Of a DNA stretch of 64,000 nt, positions 7,625 to 18,612 are shown piece by piece (the first letter of the stretch is position 1; each line of letters starts with the position of its first letter). The notes under the pieces were generated by a model, which was not told where the DNA came from, did not search any database, and saw only the letters and a program-made list of their open reading frames with translations. Source of the stretch: Mycobacteroides saopaulense (GTDB lineage Bacteria > Actinomycetota > Actinomycetes > Mycobacteriales > Mycobacteriaceae); contig NZ_CP010271.1 in assembly GCF_001456355.1 (NCBI RefSeq), forward strand, positions 1,116,001 through 1,180,000. Direction: 5' to 3'. The position numbers and the translations under genes are program-made.

Positions 7625-8047
7625 ATGCTGACCGGAGTGCGCCGCAGGAGTGGCCATGGTCAGTTGTGGCTTGTCGCGGTGTTGGTCGCAATGATCGCGA
7701 GTCTGCCGATCCTGCACTGTGTCTCCAATGCCGGCGGCAGTGCCGATACGACGCACCACCAAGCGACGCACGCCGCACTTCTGGGGCACGGGCCCGCGGC
7801 AACACATGCGCACCTCGACGACGCGATCCACCAGCTGGCATGTCAGACGGTGGATGGACTCTTCGCGTTGACCCGCGGGCACAACCCGTTACGAGTTCTG
7901 ATCGTGCTTGCCGCGTTGGCTCTGGCAACTCTCGTGTTCCAGCCCGTTGCCGCGCACCTATCCCGCGGGCCACCGCTACCCGTCGGCTGTCGCGGGTCCC
8001 GGACGGGCCGGGACATTCTCACCACTCTCTGCGTCATTCGGCGCTGA
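7625..8047 (+). CDS. lpqS: LpqS-like copper-regulated envelope protein, copy 2
   Basis: A 140-residue protein with an N-terminal hydrophobic helix ending LPILHC, a His-rich loop (TTHHQATHAALLGHG, then ATHAHLDDAIHQ) suited to metal binding, a second hydrophobic helix (VLIVLAALALATLVF) and a tail SRTGRDILTTLCVIRR. The RTG-x-D-(I/L)-LT tail is the part most like M. tuberculosis LpqS (from memory). The copper-type palindrome lies immediately upstream. Copy 1 lacks the dense histidines, so the copies may have diverged in metal affinity. It precedes cysK2, as lpqS does in M. tuberculosis. Confidence 0.82.
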   Translation: MLTGVRRRSGHGQLWLVAVLVAMIASLPILHCVSNAGGSADTTHHQATHAALLGHGPAATHAHLDDAIHQLACQTVDGLFALTRGHNPLRVLIVLAALALATLVFQPVAAHLSRGPPLPVGCRGSRTGRDILTTLCVIRR

Positions 8048-8051
8048 TCGG

Positions 8052-8134
8052 CCCTGCGTGGGCAAGCGGGGTTTCGCACGCCCACACCCGCCGTCATCAG
8101 CTTCCCGGCCGCGTCTTGCGGCCCTCACGCAGGG
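8052..8134 (+). other. Structured leader between lpqS copy 2 and cysK2
   Basis: The gap of about 90 bases before cysK2 folds on itself: CCCTGCGTG (8052-8060) pairs with CACGCAGGG (8126-8134), and inside lies a perfect GGCCGC/GCGGCC hairpin (8107-8123). The outer stem ends seven bases before the cysK2 ATG, so it would expose or hide that start. No known riboswitch class is recognised. Confidence 0.4.
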
Positions 8135-8140
8135 ATCTCC

Positions 8141-9241
8141 ATGAACAACAGCATTGCTCTGTCATCTCGTCGTAGCTGCACCCACCTAGGGCCGAAGTTC
8201 CACGACCCCAACACGTTGGTGGGCAACACCCCGGTGTTGTGGGTGTCGGAACCATTCGCAACACCTGGCACTGGCTTCTGGGCCAAGCTCGAAGGCCACA
8301 ATCCCAACGGCATGAAAGACCGGCCCGCGCTGCACATGATCGAGCAGGCCAGGGAGCGCGGGGACCTCAAACCCGGCGCCATGATCGTCGAATCAACCAG
8401 CGGAACACTGGGGTTGGGACTGGCCCTGGCCGGGATCATCTATCGTCACCCGGTCACCCTCGTCACCGATCCGGGATTGGAGCCGATCGTCAGCAGCATG
8501 CTGACGGCCTACGGCGCCCGTGTGGACGTCGTGACCGAGCCGCATCCGGTCGGCGGCTGGCAGCAGGCCCGCAAGGATCGTGTCGCCGAAATACTTGCGG
8601 TCGAAACGGATTCGTGGTGCCCCGATCAGTACCAGAACCCCGACAACGTTGACGCCTATCGTGGGCTGGCCGAGGAACTGATCGACCAGCTGGGCACCGT
8701 GGACACCCTCGTCTGCTCGGTCGGCACCGGGGGACATTCCTCGGGTGTGGGACGTGTACTGCGGGAACATAATCCGAATCTGCGCCTGGTAGGGGTCGAC
8801 ACCATTGGCTCCACGATCTTCGGGCAGCCCGCCAGTACGCGGCTGATGCGGGGCCTCGGGTCGAGCATCTATCCGGGCAATGTCGACTACCCCGCGTTCG
8901 ACGAAGCGCATTGGGTGGCACCCAACGAGGCGGTCTGGGCGGCCCGCACCTTGGCCGCCAGTTATCACGCGAGCGGCGGATGGAGCGTCGGAGCAGTCGC
9001 GTTGGTCGCCGGATGGGTGGCCCGCACGTCCGCCCCAGGGACTCGCGTCGCCGCCATATTCCCCGACGGCCCGATGCGCTATCACGGCACGATCTACGAC
9101 GACGATTACTGCCGCAGCCATGATCTGCTGGATAGGCCGCCGGCGCAGGATCCCGACGTGATCGATGATCCGTCGGACCGTGTGGTGGACCGATGGACCA
9201 GACTGACCCATGTGACCGACCCGATAGGACGGATGGCGTGA
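8141..9241 (+). CDS. cysK2: CysK2, S-sulfocysteine synthase-type PLP enzyme
   Basis: A 366-residue fold-type II PLP enzyme of the cysteine synthase family. The PLP lysine lies in [12 protein letters not shown], the substrate loop is [12 protein letters not shown] and the glycine-rich phosphate loop is [12 protein letters not shown]. tuberculosis CysK2 uses O-phosphoserine and thiosulfate to make S-sulfocysteine; the same activity is inferred here from synteny (mmcO-lpqS-cysK2-Rv0849). Thiol chemistry fits a copper or oxidative stress operon. The stop codon overlaps a GTG for the next transporter gene. Confidence 0.9.
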   Translation: MNNSIALSSRRSCTHLGPKFHDPNTLVGNTPVLWVSEPFATPGTGFWAKLEGHNPNGMKDRPALHMIEQARERGDLKPGAMIVESTSGTLGLGLALAGIIYRHPVTLVTDPGLEPIVSSMLTAYGARVDVVTEPHPVGGWQQARKDRVAEILAVETDSWCPDQYQNPDNVDAYRGLAEELIDQLGTVDTLVCSVGTGGHSSGVGRVLREHNPNLRLVGVDTIGSTIFGQPASTRLMRGLGSSIYPGNVDYPAFDEAHWVAPNEAVWAARTLAASYHASGGWSVGAVALVAGWVARTSAPGTRVAAIFPDGPMRYHGTIYDDDYCRSHDLLDRPPAQDPDVIDDPSDRVVDRWTRLTHVTDPIGRMA

Positions 9242-10506
9242 TCCAGACACTGCGCCAATTCCGGTCTTTCGATCGGCCCAGCCAGATCCTGATGGTGAAC
9301 CAGTTCGCCATCAACGTCGGCTTCTACATGCTGATGCCCTACCTGGCCGGATATCTGGCCGGGCCACTGGGATTGGCCGCGTGGATGGTGGGGTTGGTGC
9401 TCGGCGTCCGGAACTTCTCTCAGCAGGGCATGTTCCTGGTGGGAGGCACCCTGGCCGACAGGTTCGGATACAAACCGCTGATTGTCGCGGGCTGTCTGTT
9501 GCGCACCGCGGGATTCCTGATGCTGGCGTTCGTGGGGTCGCTACCGGCGATACTGATCGCATCGGCGGCAACAGGTTTCGCCGGTGCACTGTTCAATCCC
9601 GCGGTGCGTGCCTACCTGGCATCGGACTCGGGGGAGCGCCGGGTGGAGGCCTTCGCCGTCTTCAACGTCTTCTACCAGGCGGGCATCTTGTTCGGGCCGA
9701 TCGTCGGTTTGGCGTTGACGGCCTGGGATTTCCGGATCACCTGCGCCGTCGCCGCGGCGGTGTTCGCCGTGTTGACGGTCATCCAGTTGATGGCGCTGCC
9801 GCCGAACAATGCCGAACAGGACACGGACAAGCAGCCGGTGCTGGCCGACTGGCGAACGGTGTTGTCCAACAAGGCCTTCCTGCTGTTTTCGGGTGCCATG
9901 ACCGGCTCGTACGTGCTGACGTTCCAGGTGTATCTCGCGTTGCCGTTCCAGGCCGCACTGCTGACCGATGACAAGAAGTCCGAAACAGTGCTGGTGACAA
10001 GCATCTTCGTGGTGTCGGGACTGGTGGCGATCGCCGGGCAGGTGCGACTCACCGGCTGGCTGTCCGCGCGGTTCGGCCCAAGCCGCAGCCTGGTGCTCGG
10101 GATGCTGGTCATCGCCGCGGCCTTCGTCCCACTGGCGCTGTTGCCGTCGGCGGGTGCGGCGGGATCGATTCCGGCGGTCGCTGCGCTGCTGTTGTCGGCG
10201 GCCATGCTGGCAGTCGGCACCATCGCGACTTTCCCGTTCGAAATGGACACCGTCGTCAGGTTGGCGGGCAATCGTCTGGTCGCCACGCATTACGGGCTGT
10301 ACAACACGATCGTCGGCGTCGGTATTTTGGCCGGAAACCTGATGACCGGCTCGGTGTTCGGCTACGCCCAGCAGCACGACAAGCCGTCCTTGCTGTGGGT
10401 CTCGCTCACCGGAGTCGGGCTGGTGTGCGCCGTCGCACTGTTCGCGTTGCGGCGGGCGGGGCTACTGGACCGGGGCAGTGAAGTGGCGCCGGCCGCCCGT
10501 GCCTGA
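9238..10506 (+). CDS. MFS transporter (Rv0849-like)
   Basis: A 422-residue major facilitator protein with about 12 hydrophobic helices. The MFS loop motif between helices 2 and 3 reads [15 protein letters not shown]. The GTG at 9238 overlaps the cysK2 stop as GTGA, typical translational coupling, and gives a short cytoplasmic N-terminus ([16 protein letters not shown]); the ATG at 9193 is in frame but would lie deep inside cysK2. By synteny it corresponds to Rv0849. Substrate unknown; coupling to cysK2 suggests export of a sulfur compound or metal-thiol complex (inference). Confidence 0.88.
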   Translation: MIQTLRQFRSFDRPSQILMVNQFAINVGFYMLMPYLAGYLAGPLGLAAWMVGLVLGVRNFSQQGMFLVGGTLADRFGYKPLIVAGCLLRTAGFLMLAFVGSLPAILIASAATGFAGALFNPAVRAYLASDSGERRVEAFAVFNVFYQAGILFGPIVGLALTAWDFRITCAVAAAVFAVLTVIQLMALPPNNAEQDTDKQPVLADWRTVLSNKAFLLFSGAMTGSYVLTFQVYLALPFQAALLTDDKKSETVLVTSIFVVSGLVAIAGQVRLTGWLSARFGPSRSLVLGMLVIAAAFVPLALLPSAGAAGSIPAVAALLLSAAMLAVGTIATFPFEMDTVVRLAGNRLVATHYGLYNTIVGVGILAGNLMTGSVFGYAQQHDKPSLLWVSLTGVGLVCAVALFALRRAGLLDRGSEVAPAARA

Positions 10507-10522
10507 GTAGTTTGTGGGGGCC

Positions 10523-12331
<1,809 letters not shown>

Positions 12332-12358
12332 TTCCCGGCAACGGTTCTTAAAGAAAAA

Positions 12359-12387
12359 GCGAGGGCAGTCGGTGTGACTGCCCTCGC
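12359..12387 (+). terminator. Intrinsic terminator after the ABC-F gene
   Basis: A perfect 12-base-pair stem, GCGAGGGCAGTC and GACTGCCCTCGC, with loop GGTGT, is followed by TTATTG and preceded by AAAGAAAAA. The A-run would serve as a T-run in reverse, so it may stop transcription in both directions. It lies 28 bases after the stop. Confidence 0.85.
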
Positions 12388-12491
12388 TTATTGAACGGAT
12401 TGAGTGAGAAACATCCGGGACTGGGCCCGGCATGCGATGCGCTACGCGCCTCGCCGATGCGTCCCCCCTCTGGGGGTTCGCCAACCTGCCG

Positions 12492-12641
12492 TTATACGGC
12501 TAGCGGGAACCACTCATCGGTCTGCTCCGTGTTGTCGCCCTCGACCAGCAGCTCGCCGCTGTAGATGGCTTCGAAGTCGATCTCGATGACCGTGGCACCG
12601 AATTCCTCGTTCGTCATGTACTTGACAGTAGGGGTCACCAT
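12492..12641 (-). CDS. Unrecognised 49-residue acidic protein
   Basis: A short open frame in an otherwise empty stretch (12388-12735). Its codons are strongly mycobacterial (GTC ATC GAG ATC GAC TTC and so on), which argues for real coding. The product is very acidic, lacks cysteine and a signal peptide, and reads MVTPTVKYMTNEEFGATVIE at the start and TEQTDEWFPLAV at the end. A second in-frame ATG at codon 9 (MTNEEFG) is a possible start. A CCCCC/GGGGG hairpin lies just after the stop. The DoxX gene lies upstream on the same strand. I do not recognise the family; a small regulatory or peptide-precursor role is conceivable but unsupported. Confidence 0.6.
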   Translation of the reverse strand: MVTPTVKYMTNEEFGATVIEIDFEAIYSGELLVEGDNTEQTDEWFPLAV

Positions 12642-12735
12642 TAAGAAATCATTGAGTCACGAATCGGAAAAGTCTGGCAATTTTCGCCACGAGCATCGGC
12701 GCAGGTCATGGACCATGAGCGACCTTGCTGAACTC

Positions 12736-13251
12736 TTAAGAAAGCGGATTTGTGCCCTTGACGAGCACCCAGGCCGCGACCGCGCCGCCGATTCCGGCTA
12801 TGAGCAGCACCGATGAGACCGCGGCCGGCCATTCTTCGCGGCCAAAACGCCCGTCCACGGATATGCGGCCCGGTCCCAGCAGGATCACCGCCGCGGCGGC
12901 AGCGGCGAGCACCAGAGGGAACTGCAGGGCGGTGCCGGAGGGAAAGAGGTCGTGCCGCGCCGAGTAGCTCAACATCGCGGCGTAGAGCATCGACCCCAGT
13001 ACCGCGCTCCCGCCGAGTGGAGTGAGGAGCCCGGCGACGAGCAGCGCGCCGCCGATGCTGTAGGTACCCGCGAGCACGCGCGCCGCCAGATCGGCGGACG
13101 CGCTCGCCGCCGCGCCGATCTGCACGAACTGCTCGGACGCGAATACGACGTGCAGCCCACTCCAGCACAGCGTCGCGCCCACGGCGACACGCAGGATCAA
13201 CAGCCCAATATCGTTGCGAGTCAACGGATCGCTGTACTGCTTACTTGGCAC
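12736..13251 (-). CDS. DoxX family membrane protein
   Basis: A 171-residue protein with four hydrophobic helices. The DoxX signature is seen in LILRVAVGATLCWSGLHVVF, followed by ARVLAGTYSIGGALLVAGLL and a third and fourth helix. DoxX proteins are small inner-membrane proteins; in mycobacteria one takes part in a membrane oxidoreductase complex with SodA and SseA. No partner genes are beside it here. It is divergent from the glycosyltransferase gene at 13291, leaving a 39-base shared promoter gap. Confidence 0.88.
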   Translation of the reverse strand: MPSKQYSDPLTRNDIGLLILRVAVGATLCWSGLHVVFASEQFVQIGAAASASADLAARVLAGTYSIGGALLVAGLLTPLGGSAVLGSMLYAAMLSYSARHDLFPSGTALQFPLVLAAAAAAVILLGPGRISVDGRFGREEWPAAVSSVLLIAGIGGAVAAWVLVKGTNPLS

Positions 13252-13290
13252 GCCGGAATTCTAGGGGACGCGCGCTATGGTGAATCCGCT

Positions 13291-14835
13291 ATGGCGGCGG
13301 TCACTTCCCGGTACGACGACGGCAACGACATCCCCGGCATACCGCCCGTGCGCATCGCACGTGCCGAGCTGACAACCATCACCGCGATCACCGCCCTGGT
13401 GTTCGGCTGGGCCAGCAGGGGATACGGATACTTCTTCGACGAGGCCTACTTCATCGTCGCCGGACGTGACCACCTGTCCTGGGGATACTTCGACCAGCCG
13501 CCGCTGGTGCCCTTCATCGCGGGCCTGGCCGACAACATCGCACCCGGCTCGTTATGGGTGCTGCGCCTGTCGGCTACCGCGGCAGTGGCTATCGGGACGC
13601 TGATGTGCGGGTTGATCGCCGCCGAGCTGGGCGGTGGGCGCCTCACTCAGTCCGTATCGGCTATTGCCTATGCCACCGCCATGTTCCAGATCCTGGCCCA
13701 TTGGCTGCAGACACCGGCGATCGATCCGGCGCTGTGGTCCACGGTGTGCTGGCTGCTGGTGCGCTGGACCCGCAGCCTGCGGGAACGGTTACCCGAGGAT
13801 CGGCTGCTGCTCTGGGCGGGGATCGTCACCGCGATCAGCCTGCAGACCAAGTTTCTGATCCCGGCCCTATGGCTTGCGGTGCTGCTGGGTGCGGTGGTGT
13901 TTGGCCCACGGGCGCTGCTGCGCCGCAGGCAACTGTGGATCGGTGCGGCGGTTGTCGTCGTGACCGCCGTCCCGACCCTTATCTGGCAGGCCACCCACGG
14001 ATGGCCGTACCTGCGCATGGCCGGCATCGTCGCCGCGGAGTCCGAGCGCGGAGCGGCATTGTTGGTAGGCATGCTCGTCGGTTCGGCTGTCATCGGACTG
14101 GTGCTGCTGCTGGCCGGAATCGTGGCGCTGCTGGCGGCACCGTCGCTACGGCCCTACCGGTACCTGGGTGTGGCCGCGGCGTTGGTGGGGCTGTTCATGT
14201 TCGCCTCCCACGGCCGCGCCTACTACGGCATGGGGTTGTATGCGCTACTGATCGCCGCGGGTGCGGTCGGGCTTTCCCGGTGGCGTCCCACCCGGCCGGC
14301 GGTGCGCGGCGTGGTGTACGGACTCATTGCGTTGGTGACGGCAGCGTCGGTGATCATGGCGATCGTCCGGCTGCCCATCGTGTCCGAAGCGACCGCCGCG
14401 CGATGGTTTTCCTGGGCCGGAGAGATGGGGCCCACCATGCTCGCCGAAGGCGATCACTCCACCGAGGGGCTGCGCCAGATCGCACGGGACACCTACGACT
14501 CGATACCGCCGGAGATCCGTGGCCGCACGGCCTTGGTCGTGCAGATCTACCCCATGGCTGCCGCCTATGACGTCGAAGCCGGACGTGACGGGATCTTGCG
14601 TGCCTACAGCTTCCACCGTGGCTATTACTACTTTGGCGCACCACCGGAATCCATGACGGACATGCTGTACATCGGCGTCGACGATCCGGATCCCGAACTT
14701 GCCCAAGGATTCCGGGGAGTGCAGCGGATCGAGCTGCTCCACGCCCCCGGCGAGGACGAGGCACACGTCTACCGGTACTACGGCAGAATTGCGCCGTGGC
14801 AGCAGCTATGGGACGACTGGCGCACCTACAAGTAG
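13291..14835 (+). CDS. GT39-type membrane glycosyltransferase
   Basis: A 514-residue polytopic protein of the glycosyltransferase 39/83 (ArnT/PMT) type, which uses polyprenyl-phosphate sugars on the outer face of the membrane. The first extracytoplasmic loop carries GYGYFFDEAYFIVAGR with the acidic DE pair typical of the GT-C fold, then LSWGYFDQPPLVPF. About 11 helices follow, and a soluble C-terminal domain from about residue 400. The ATG at 13291 is used; the open frame extends upstream only as antisense to doxX. The acyltransferase-like gene follows after seven bases, so glycosylation and acylation of one envelope molecule is plausible (inference). Confidence 0.85.
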   Translation: MAAVTSRYDDGNDIPGIPPVRIARAELTTITAITALVFGWASRGYGYFFDEAYFIVAGRDHLSWGYFDQPPLVPFIAGLADNIAPGSLWVLRLSATAAVAIGTLMCGLIAAELGGGRLTQSVSAIAYATAMFQILAHWLQTPAIDPALWSTVCWLLVRWTRSLRERLPEDRLLLWAGIVTAISLQTKFLIPALWLAVLLGAVVFGPRALLRRRQLWIGAAVVVVTAVPTLIWQATHGWPYLRMAGIVAAESERGAALLVGMLVGSAVIGLVLLLAGIVALLAAPSLRPYRYLGVAAALVGLFMFASHGRAYYGMGLYALLIAAGAVGLSRWRPTRPAVRGVVYGLIALVTAASVIMAIVRLPIVSEATAARWFSWAGEMGPTMLAEGDHSTEGLRQIARDTYDSIPPEIRGRTALVVQIYPMAAAYDVEAGRDGILRAYSFHRGYYYFGAPPESMTDMLYIGVDDPDPELAQGFRGVQRIELLHAPGEDEAHVYRYYGRIAPWQQLWDDWRTYK

Positions 14836-14842
14836 TCGCGCG

Positions 14843-16177
14843 ATGACGATCGAACAGATGGCGCCCCGCGACGCCCAGATGTACTGGATGTCGACGAAGA
14901 TCCCGAATGACCAGTTTCTGCTGTTCTGCTTCGACTCGCCCTCCGAGGATGTCGCCGCGGTGTGCGAGACGGTCGCCGAACGCGCGACCCGGATCGCGGA
15001 TTTGCGGGTGCGTGCCGTCGACGTCCCCGGACATCTCGACTACCCGTATTGGGCTCCGCGCGATGAATCGCAGATGCCGGTGACGGTGCACAGGCTGCCC
15101 GACTCCGGCTGGCCGCAGTGTCGATCCGCGATTGCCGCATTGCTGCCCAGCACGGTCGATATCCGCGAAAGCCCCTGGCATCTACATCTTTTCCCTGGAG
15201 TTCTCGGGGCGCCGCGGACGGCCGGTACGGCGCTTGTGGCGGTGTTGCAGGTATCGCATGCGTTGGCCGACGGTCGGCGGGCCACCGCCGCCGCGCGGGC
15301 CTTGTTCGGAGATGGTGTATCGGAGAAGGGGCCGTTGCCCCAGGTGCCGGCCCGCGCGGCCCTGCGCGGGCTGATGGGCTTCCCGGCCAAACTGGGGCAA
15401 CTGCTGGGCGCGAGCCGGGGTGGGTACGTGGCCTACCGGCGTCAGCAGGAGCTTGTCGCGGCCGGTGAGTTGGAGCCGGAACCGCACGGCTTCCCGCTGA
15501 TTTCGCTCAACACGCGGCCCGATGACCGCCGCGAGATCCGGATGATCGTGCGGCCGCGCGACGAGCTGCGCGCCGACAACGTCAGCGTGACCGTCGCGGT
15601 CATGGCCGCGATCGGCACGGCGCTACCGCGGTATCTGCGCCATCACGGGCAGTGGGTGCCGGAGCGATTGGGTGCCGAGGTGACCGTCGCCGACGCCGGG
15701 GAATCGTTGGCGCGTAACAACTTCAGGAATGTGGGCGTCGACCTGTGCTGGGACGAGCCGGACGTGCGCACGCGAGCACGCAGGATTGCCGACGGCATCG
15801 AACGCAGGCGTCTTCGCGCGGCGCATCCGGTGTTGGTCGCACAGCGCGCGGGCGGGGCGGCGCTGCCCGCACCGATGATGTGGGCCGGCGTCAACGCCTT
15901 CAATCTCGACCTCATGCCGCCCACCGTCGCCGGCAACACCGTGGTGTCCAGTGTGGTGCGCGGTGCCGCCGATCTGACATTGGGCGGTGGGCGGGTGGTG
16001 TTCACTGCTGGGTTCCCGGCGCTCTCGCCGGTGATGGGCCTGACCCACGGGGTGCACGGGATCGGCGACGCCGTCACGGTGAGCGTGCACACCAGCGCGG
16101 CGGTGATGCCGGATGCCGACCATTACGAAGACCTGTTGGCCGATGCGCTTACCGAGGTTTCCCGCCAGCTGCGATGA
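14843..16177 (+). CDS. WS/DGAT-like acyltransferase
   Basis: A 444-residue protein of the wax ester synthase/diacylglycerol acyltransferase group. The active-site motif HxxxDG appears as SHALADGRR near residue 140, and the conserved C-terminal blocks AFNLDLMPPTVAGN and DLTLGGGRVVFTAGFPALSP are in the expected places for the DUF1298-like half. Mycobacterial members make triacylglycerol or acylate surface lipids. The start ATG 14843 lies seven bases after the glycosyltransferase stop, so they form an operon. The exact acyl acceptor cannot be told. Confidence 0.82.
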   Translation: MTIEQMAPRDAQMYWMSTKIPNDQFLLFCFDSPSEDVAAVCETVAERATRIADLRVRAVDVPGHLDYPYWAPRDESQMPVTVHRLPDSGWPQCRSAIAALLPSTVDIRESPWHLHLFPGVLGAPRTAGTALVAVLQVSHALADGRRATAAARALFGDGVSEKGPLPQVPARAALRGLMGFPAKLGQLLGASRGGYVAYRRQQELVAAGELEPEPHGFPLISLNTRPDDRREIRMIVRPRDELRADNVSVTVAVMAAIGTALPRYLRHHGQWVPERLGAEVTVADAGESLARNNFRNVGVDLCWDEPDVRTRARRIADGIERRRLRAAHPVLVAQRAGGAALPAPMMWAGVNAFNLDLMPPTVAGNTVVSSVVRGAADLTLGGGRVVFTAGFPALSPVMGLTHGVHGIGDAVTVSVHTSAAVMPDADHYEDLLADALTEVSRQLR

Positions 16178-16207
16178 GTTTTCCCGTCGGCGGGGGTCGA
16201 TACCGGT

Positions 16208-16699
16208 ATGCCGACGATTACTCCTTGCCTGTGGTTCGACACCCAAGCCGAAGAGGCCGCCACCTTCTATGTGTCCGTGTTTCCCAACTCCCGGATCCTT
16301 GAGGTCACCCACTACGGGCCGAACACGCCGATGCCGGAGGGCACCGTGCTCACCGTCGAGTTCGAGCTCGACGGAAAGCGGTACACCGCGCTGAACGGCG
16401 GCCCCCAGTTCACCTTCGACGAGGCGATCTCGTTCCAGATCGATTGCGCATCGCAGGAAGAGGTCGACCGCTACTGGGAGGCGCTGACCGCGAACGGGGG
16501 AGAGGAGTCCCAGTGCGGTTGGCTCAAGGACAAATTCGGGCTGTCCTGGCAGGTGGTTCCGCGCGAGCTGATCGACCTGATCTTCCACTCCGACACCGTG
16601 ACCGGTAACGCGGCGATGCAGGCCATGATGACCATGCGCAAGCTCGATGTTGCCGTCGCCAAGGACGCGGTGGCCGCGGCGAAGGGCGCTTCTTCCTAG
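16208..16699 (+). CDS. VOC family protein (PhnB/3-demethylubiquinone methyltransferase-like domain)
   Basis: A 163-residue protein with the small VOC fold: TPCLWFDTQAEEAATFYVSV near the start, GTVLTVEFELDGKRYTALNG in the middle, and CGWLKDKFGLSWQVVPREL near residue 110. This is the PhnB-like subgroup, often annotated as 3-demethylubiquinone-9 3-methyltransferase domain, but without methyltransferase motifs. Substrate unknown. It follows the acyltransferase by 30 bases and ends overlapping the convergent Gly-rich protein gene by four bases. Confidence 0.88.
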   Translation: MPTITPCLWFDTQAEEAATFYVSVFPNSRILEVTHYGPNTPMPEGTVLTVEFELDGKRYTALNGGPQFTFDEAISFQIDCASQEEVDRYWEALTANGGEESQCGWLKDKFGLSWQVVPRELIDLIFHSDTVTGNAAMQAMMTMRKLDVAVAKDAVAAAKGASS

Positions 16700-17988
16700 T
16701 CCTCGTCGCCGAAGTCGACGTTCCAGCCCATGGACTTGTAGCGGCGCTTCTCGGACTCGCGACGCTGCTTTTCGGCGCGCTCGTGCTCGCTCCAGTCGCC
16801 GATGACGCCGGGGGATGCCTTGGGTAGATCGCCGAACAGCTCGTTGCCGTTGTCCCAGTTGATCAGGAACTCCGGGGTCTGGTGTTCGTCGTCGTCTTCG
16901 CCCTTGCCGCCGCGGCCGTGGGCGCCGCCCATGGGGGCCATGCCCATGCCACCCATGCCGATTCCACCGCCACGGATTCCTGCGCCACCGATGCCGGCTG
17001 GGTTGGTGCCGCCAGCTCCCGGTCCGGGAACTCCTGCTCCACCGCGCAATGCGCCTGGGCCGCTGAGGGTTCCGGTGCCCGAGCCTGAGCCCGATGGCGA
17101 GTTGAAGCCTGCTGAGGTGGTGGTGCCGGGCGCCAGGCCGGAGCCGTCCTTGCCCAGGCCGCCCGCGAGGCCGCTGAGCGCATTGCCCAGGCCACTGCCC
17201 GAGCCGCCCGAGCCGCTTTGGGGACTGCCGCCGCCTGCGCCGCTGCCGCCACCCGAACCCGCGCCTTGGCCTTGCCCTTGACCGCCCGAGCCGTCGCTGA
17301 AGGCGGGCTTGGTGTCCTTGTCGGCAAGGCCATTGGTGAGCTTGCTCAAATCACCCGAGCCCTGTCCGCCTGTACCGCCGTTCTGGCCGCTTCCACCGGT
17401 GTTGTTGCCGCCGCCGGTGCCGGTGCCTTCGGGACGATTTGTGGGCTCTTGCAGCGTGATGTTCCCCGGATTATTGCCCTGTGGGGGACGAACATCGGTG
17501 ACGTTATCGCCCTCGCGCACCACTGGTTCGCTGAACAGGCCGACCATCTGAAGGCGTGCAAAGAACTGCTCTTGGTTTTTCCGCTGTTGTATGTCTGCGT
17601 CCGACGATCCCGACTTCTTGAGCTGCGAGACCTGGGCGTCGGACATCGGCGGCTCGATGCTCCGCTTGGCGGCGCTCATCGCGTCGGCAAGCGGCGGCAT
17701 TCTGTCGGCCACGTGCCGAATGCTGATGATGCCTCTCTCCGAGGCCCGGAAATACTCGGACATGTTGGCCTGTAGGGATTTCGCGGCCGCCCCACGCCAG
17801 TCCTCGACCAGCATGCCCTGCACCTTGCCGCCGAGCGTGTGCATGATGTCGCCCAGTTGCTCGGCGATGCTGTTGATCGATTCCTGGGCCGCTTGCGGGC
17901 TGCCGGTCTGGAATGCCTGGGCGGCGTTGTAGATCGACTGGTGGTCGTGGCCTTCCCAGTGTTCCTTCTGGATCTGCTTCTTCCCCAT
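16696..17988 (-). CDS. Gly-rich type VII secretion substrate-like protein
   Basis: A 430-residue protein in three parts. Residues 1-130 are helical and WXG100/PPE-like, with VEDWRGAAAKSLQAN giving the W-x-G turn. Residues about 165-365 are a low-complexity Gly/Ser/Asn-rich region. The C-terminus is charged (DWSEHERAEKQRRESEKRRY ... FGDED). The layout resembles EspB-like secreted proteins and not PE_PGRS, since there is no PE domain. It heads a minus-strand set with a DUF3558 lipoprotein and a small helical protein; an export role via an ESX system is inferred. No ESX machinery genes are in the window. Confidence 0.7.
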   Translation of the reverse strand: MGKKQIQKEHWEGHDHQSIYNAAQAFQTGSPQAAQESINSIAEQLGDIMHTLGGKVQGMLVEDWRGAAAKSLQANMSEYFRASERGIISIRHVADRMPPLADAMSAAKRSIEPPMSDAQVSQLKKSGSSDADIQQRKNQEQFFARLQMVGLFSEPVVREGDNVTDVRPPQGNNPGNITLQEPTNRPEGTGTGGGNNTGGSGQNGGTGGQGSGDLSKLTNGLADKDTKPAFSDGSGGQGQGQGAGSGGGSGAGGGSPQSGSGGSGSGLGNALSGLAGGLGKDGSGLAPGTTTSAGFNSPSGSGSGTGTLSGPGALRGGAGVPGPGAGGTNPAGIGGAGIRGGGIGMGGMGMAPMGGAHGRGGKGEDDDEHQTPEFLINWDNGNELFGDLPKASPGVIGDWSEHERAEKQRRESEKRRYKSMGWNVDFGDED

Positions 17989-18015
17989 GTCTTCTCCTCT
18001 TGAAAACGGCTGGCT

Positions 18016-18591
18016 CTAAGGTATTTTCGGCTCGATCTGCTTCATGATCTGCAGGGCCAACGGGCATTGGTCGTAGTGCTGCTCGGTGAGATCGGTCTTC
18101 AAGTCCACTTGCACGGACGCGACACCCTGCTGAGAAGGAATGGCAATCGAACAACTTATGGCGCTCGTCGTGTGAACCAGCCAGCCCGACCGCGAACCAA
18201 TCTGCACTGGTTCCTGCCGATCGAATCGCTTTTGGGGTTGCCCAAGCTGGTCCAAGTTGGCATCGACCGCGTAGATCTTGATGCCCCATTTTGGGCCAAC
18301 CCACATACAACCTCGAACGTTCTGCCCGAAGGCGATGCTGTGCGCGTCCTGCCTACTGGCAGGATCGACTTCCCAACTGGTGAGCTCCTCACTTGTCGCT
18401 GCGGCACAGCCGTCGAAAGTGGTTCCTTTGACCGGATCACCGCTTGTCTGCGTGGTTGTAGTCATCACGGAGTCGTCGGGTGAAGACACCGAAGACGAGG
18501 CTGACCCTGCAGCAGGTGACCCCTGGATGCCGTCATGCGTGCATCCCGCGATAAGTGCAGCCGACGCGGCGACTACGGTGATCCATCTCAT
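18016..18591 (-). CDS. DUF3558-type lipoprotein
   Basis: A 191-residue lipoprotein. The signal peptide is MRWITVVAASAALIAGC with a lipobox ending IAGC, and a Ser/Thr-rich spacer follows. The globular part (FDGCAAATSEELTSWEVDP ... RGCMWVGPKWGIKIYAVD ... YDQCPLALQIMKQ) matches the DUF3558 pattern found in many actinobacterial envelope lipoproteins next to WXG100 genes. Four cysteines in the domain are consistent with disulfides. It lies between two type VII-like genes on the same strand and may act with them at the cell surface. Confidence 0.8.
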   Translation of the reverse strand: MRWITVVAASAALIAGCTHDGIQGSPAAGSASSSVSSPDDSVMTTTTQTSGDPVKGTTFDGCAAATSEELTSWEVDPASRQDAHSIAFGQNVRGCMWVGPKWGIKIYAVDANLDQLGQPQKRFDRQEPVQIGSRSGWLVHTTSAISCSIAIPSQQGVASVQVDLKTDLTEQHYDQCPLALQIMKQIEPKIP

Positions 18592-18612
18592 GGGTTGAGT
18601 TTTCCTGACTCG

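Noticed and set aside
12952..13290. N-terminal extension of the GT39 gene
   Set aside because: It is antisense to doxX and has no membrane or family features.
16861..17500. PE_PGRS-like Gly-rich region
   Set aside because: No PE domain and no GGA/GGN repeat regularity; the N-terminus is WXG100-like, so it was called EspB-like instead.
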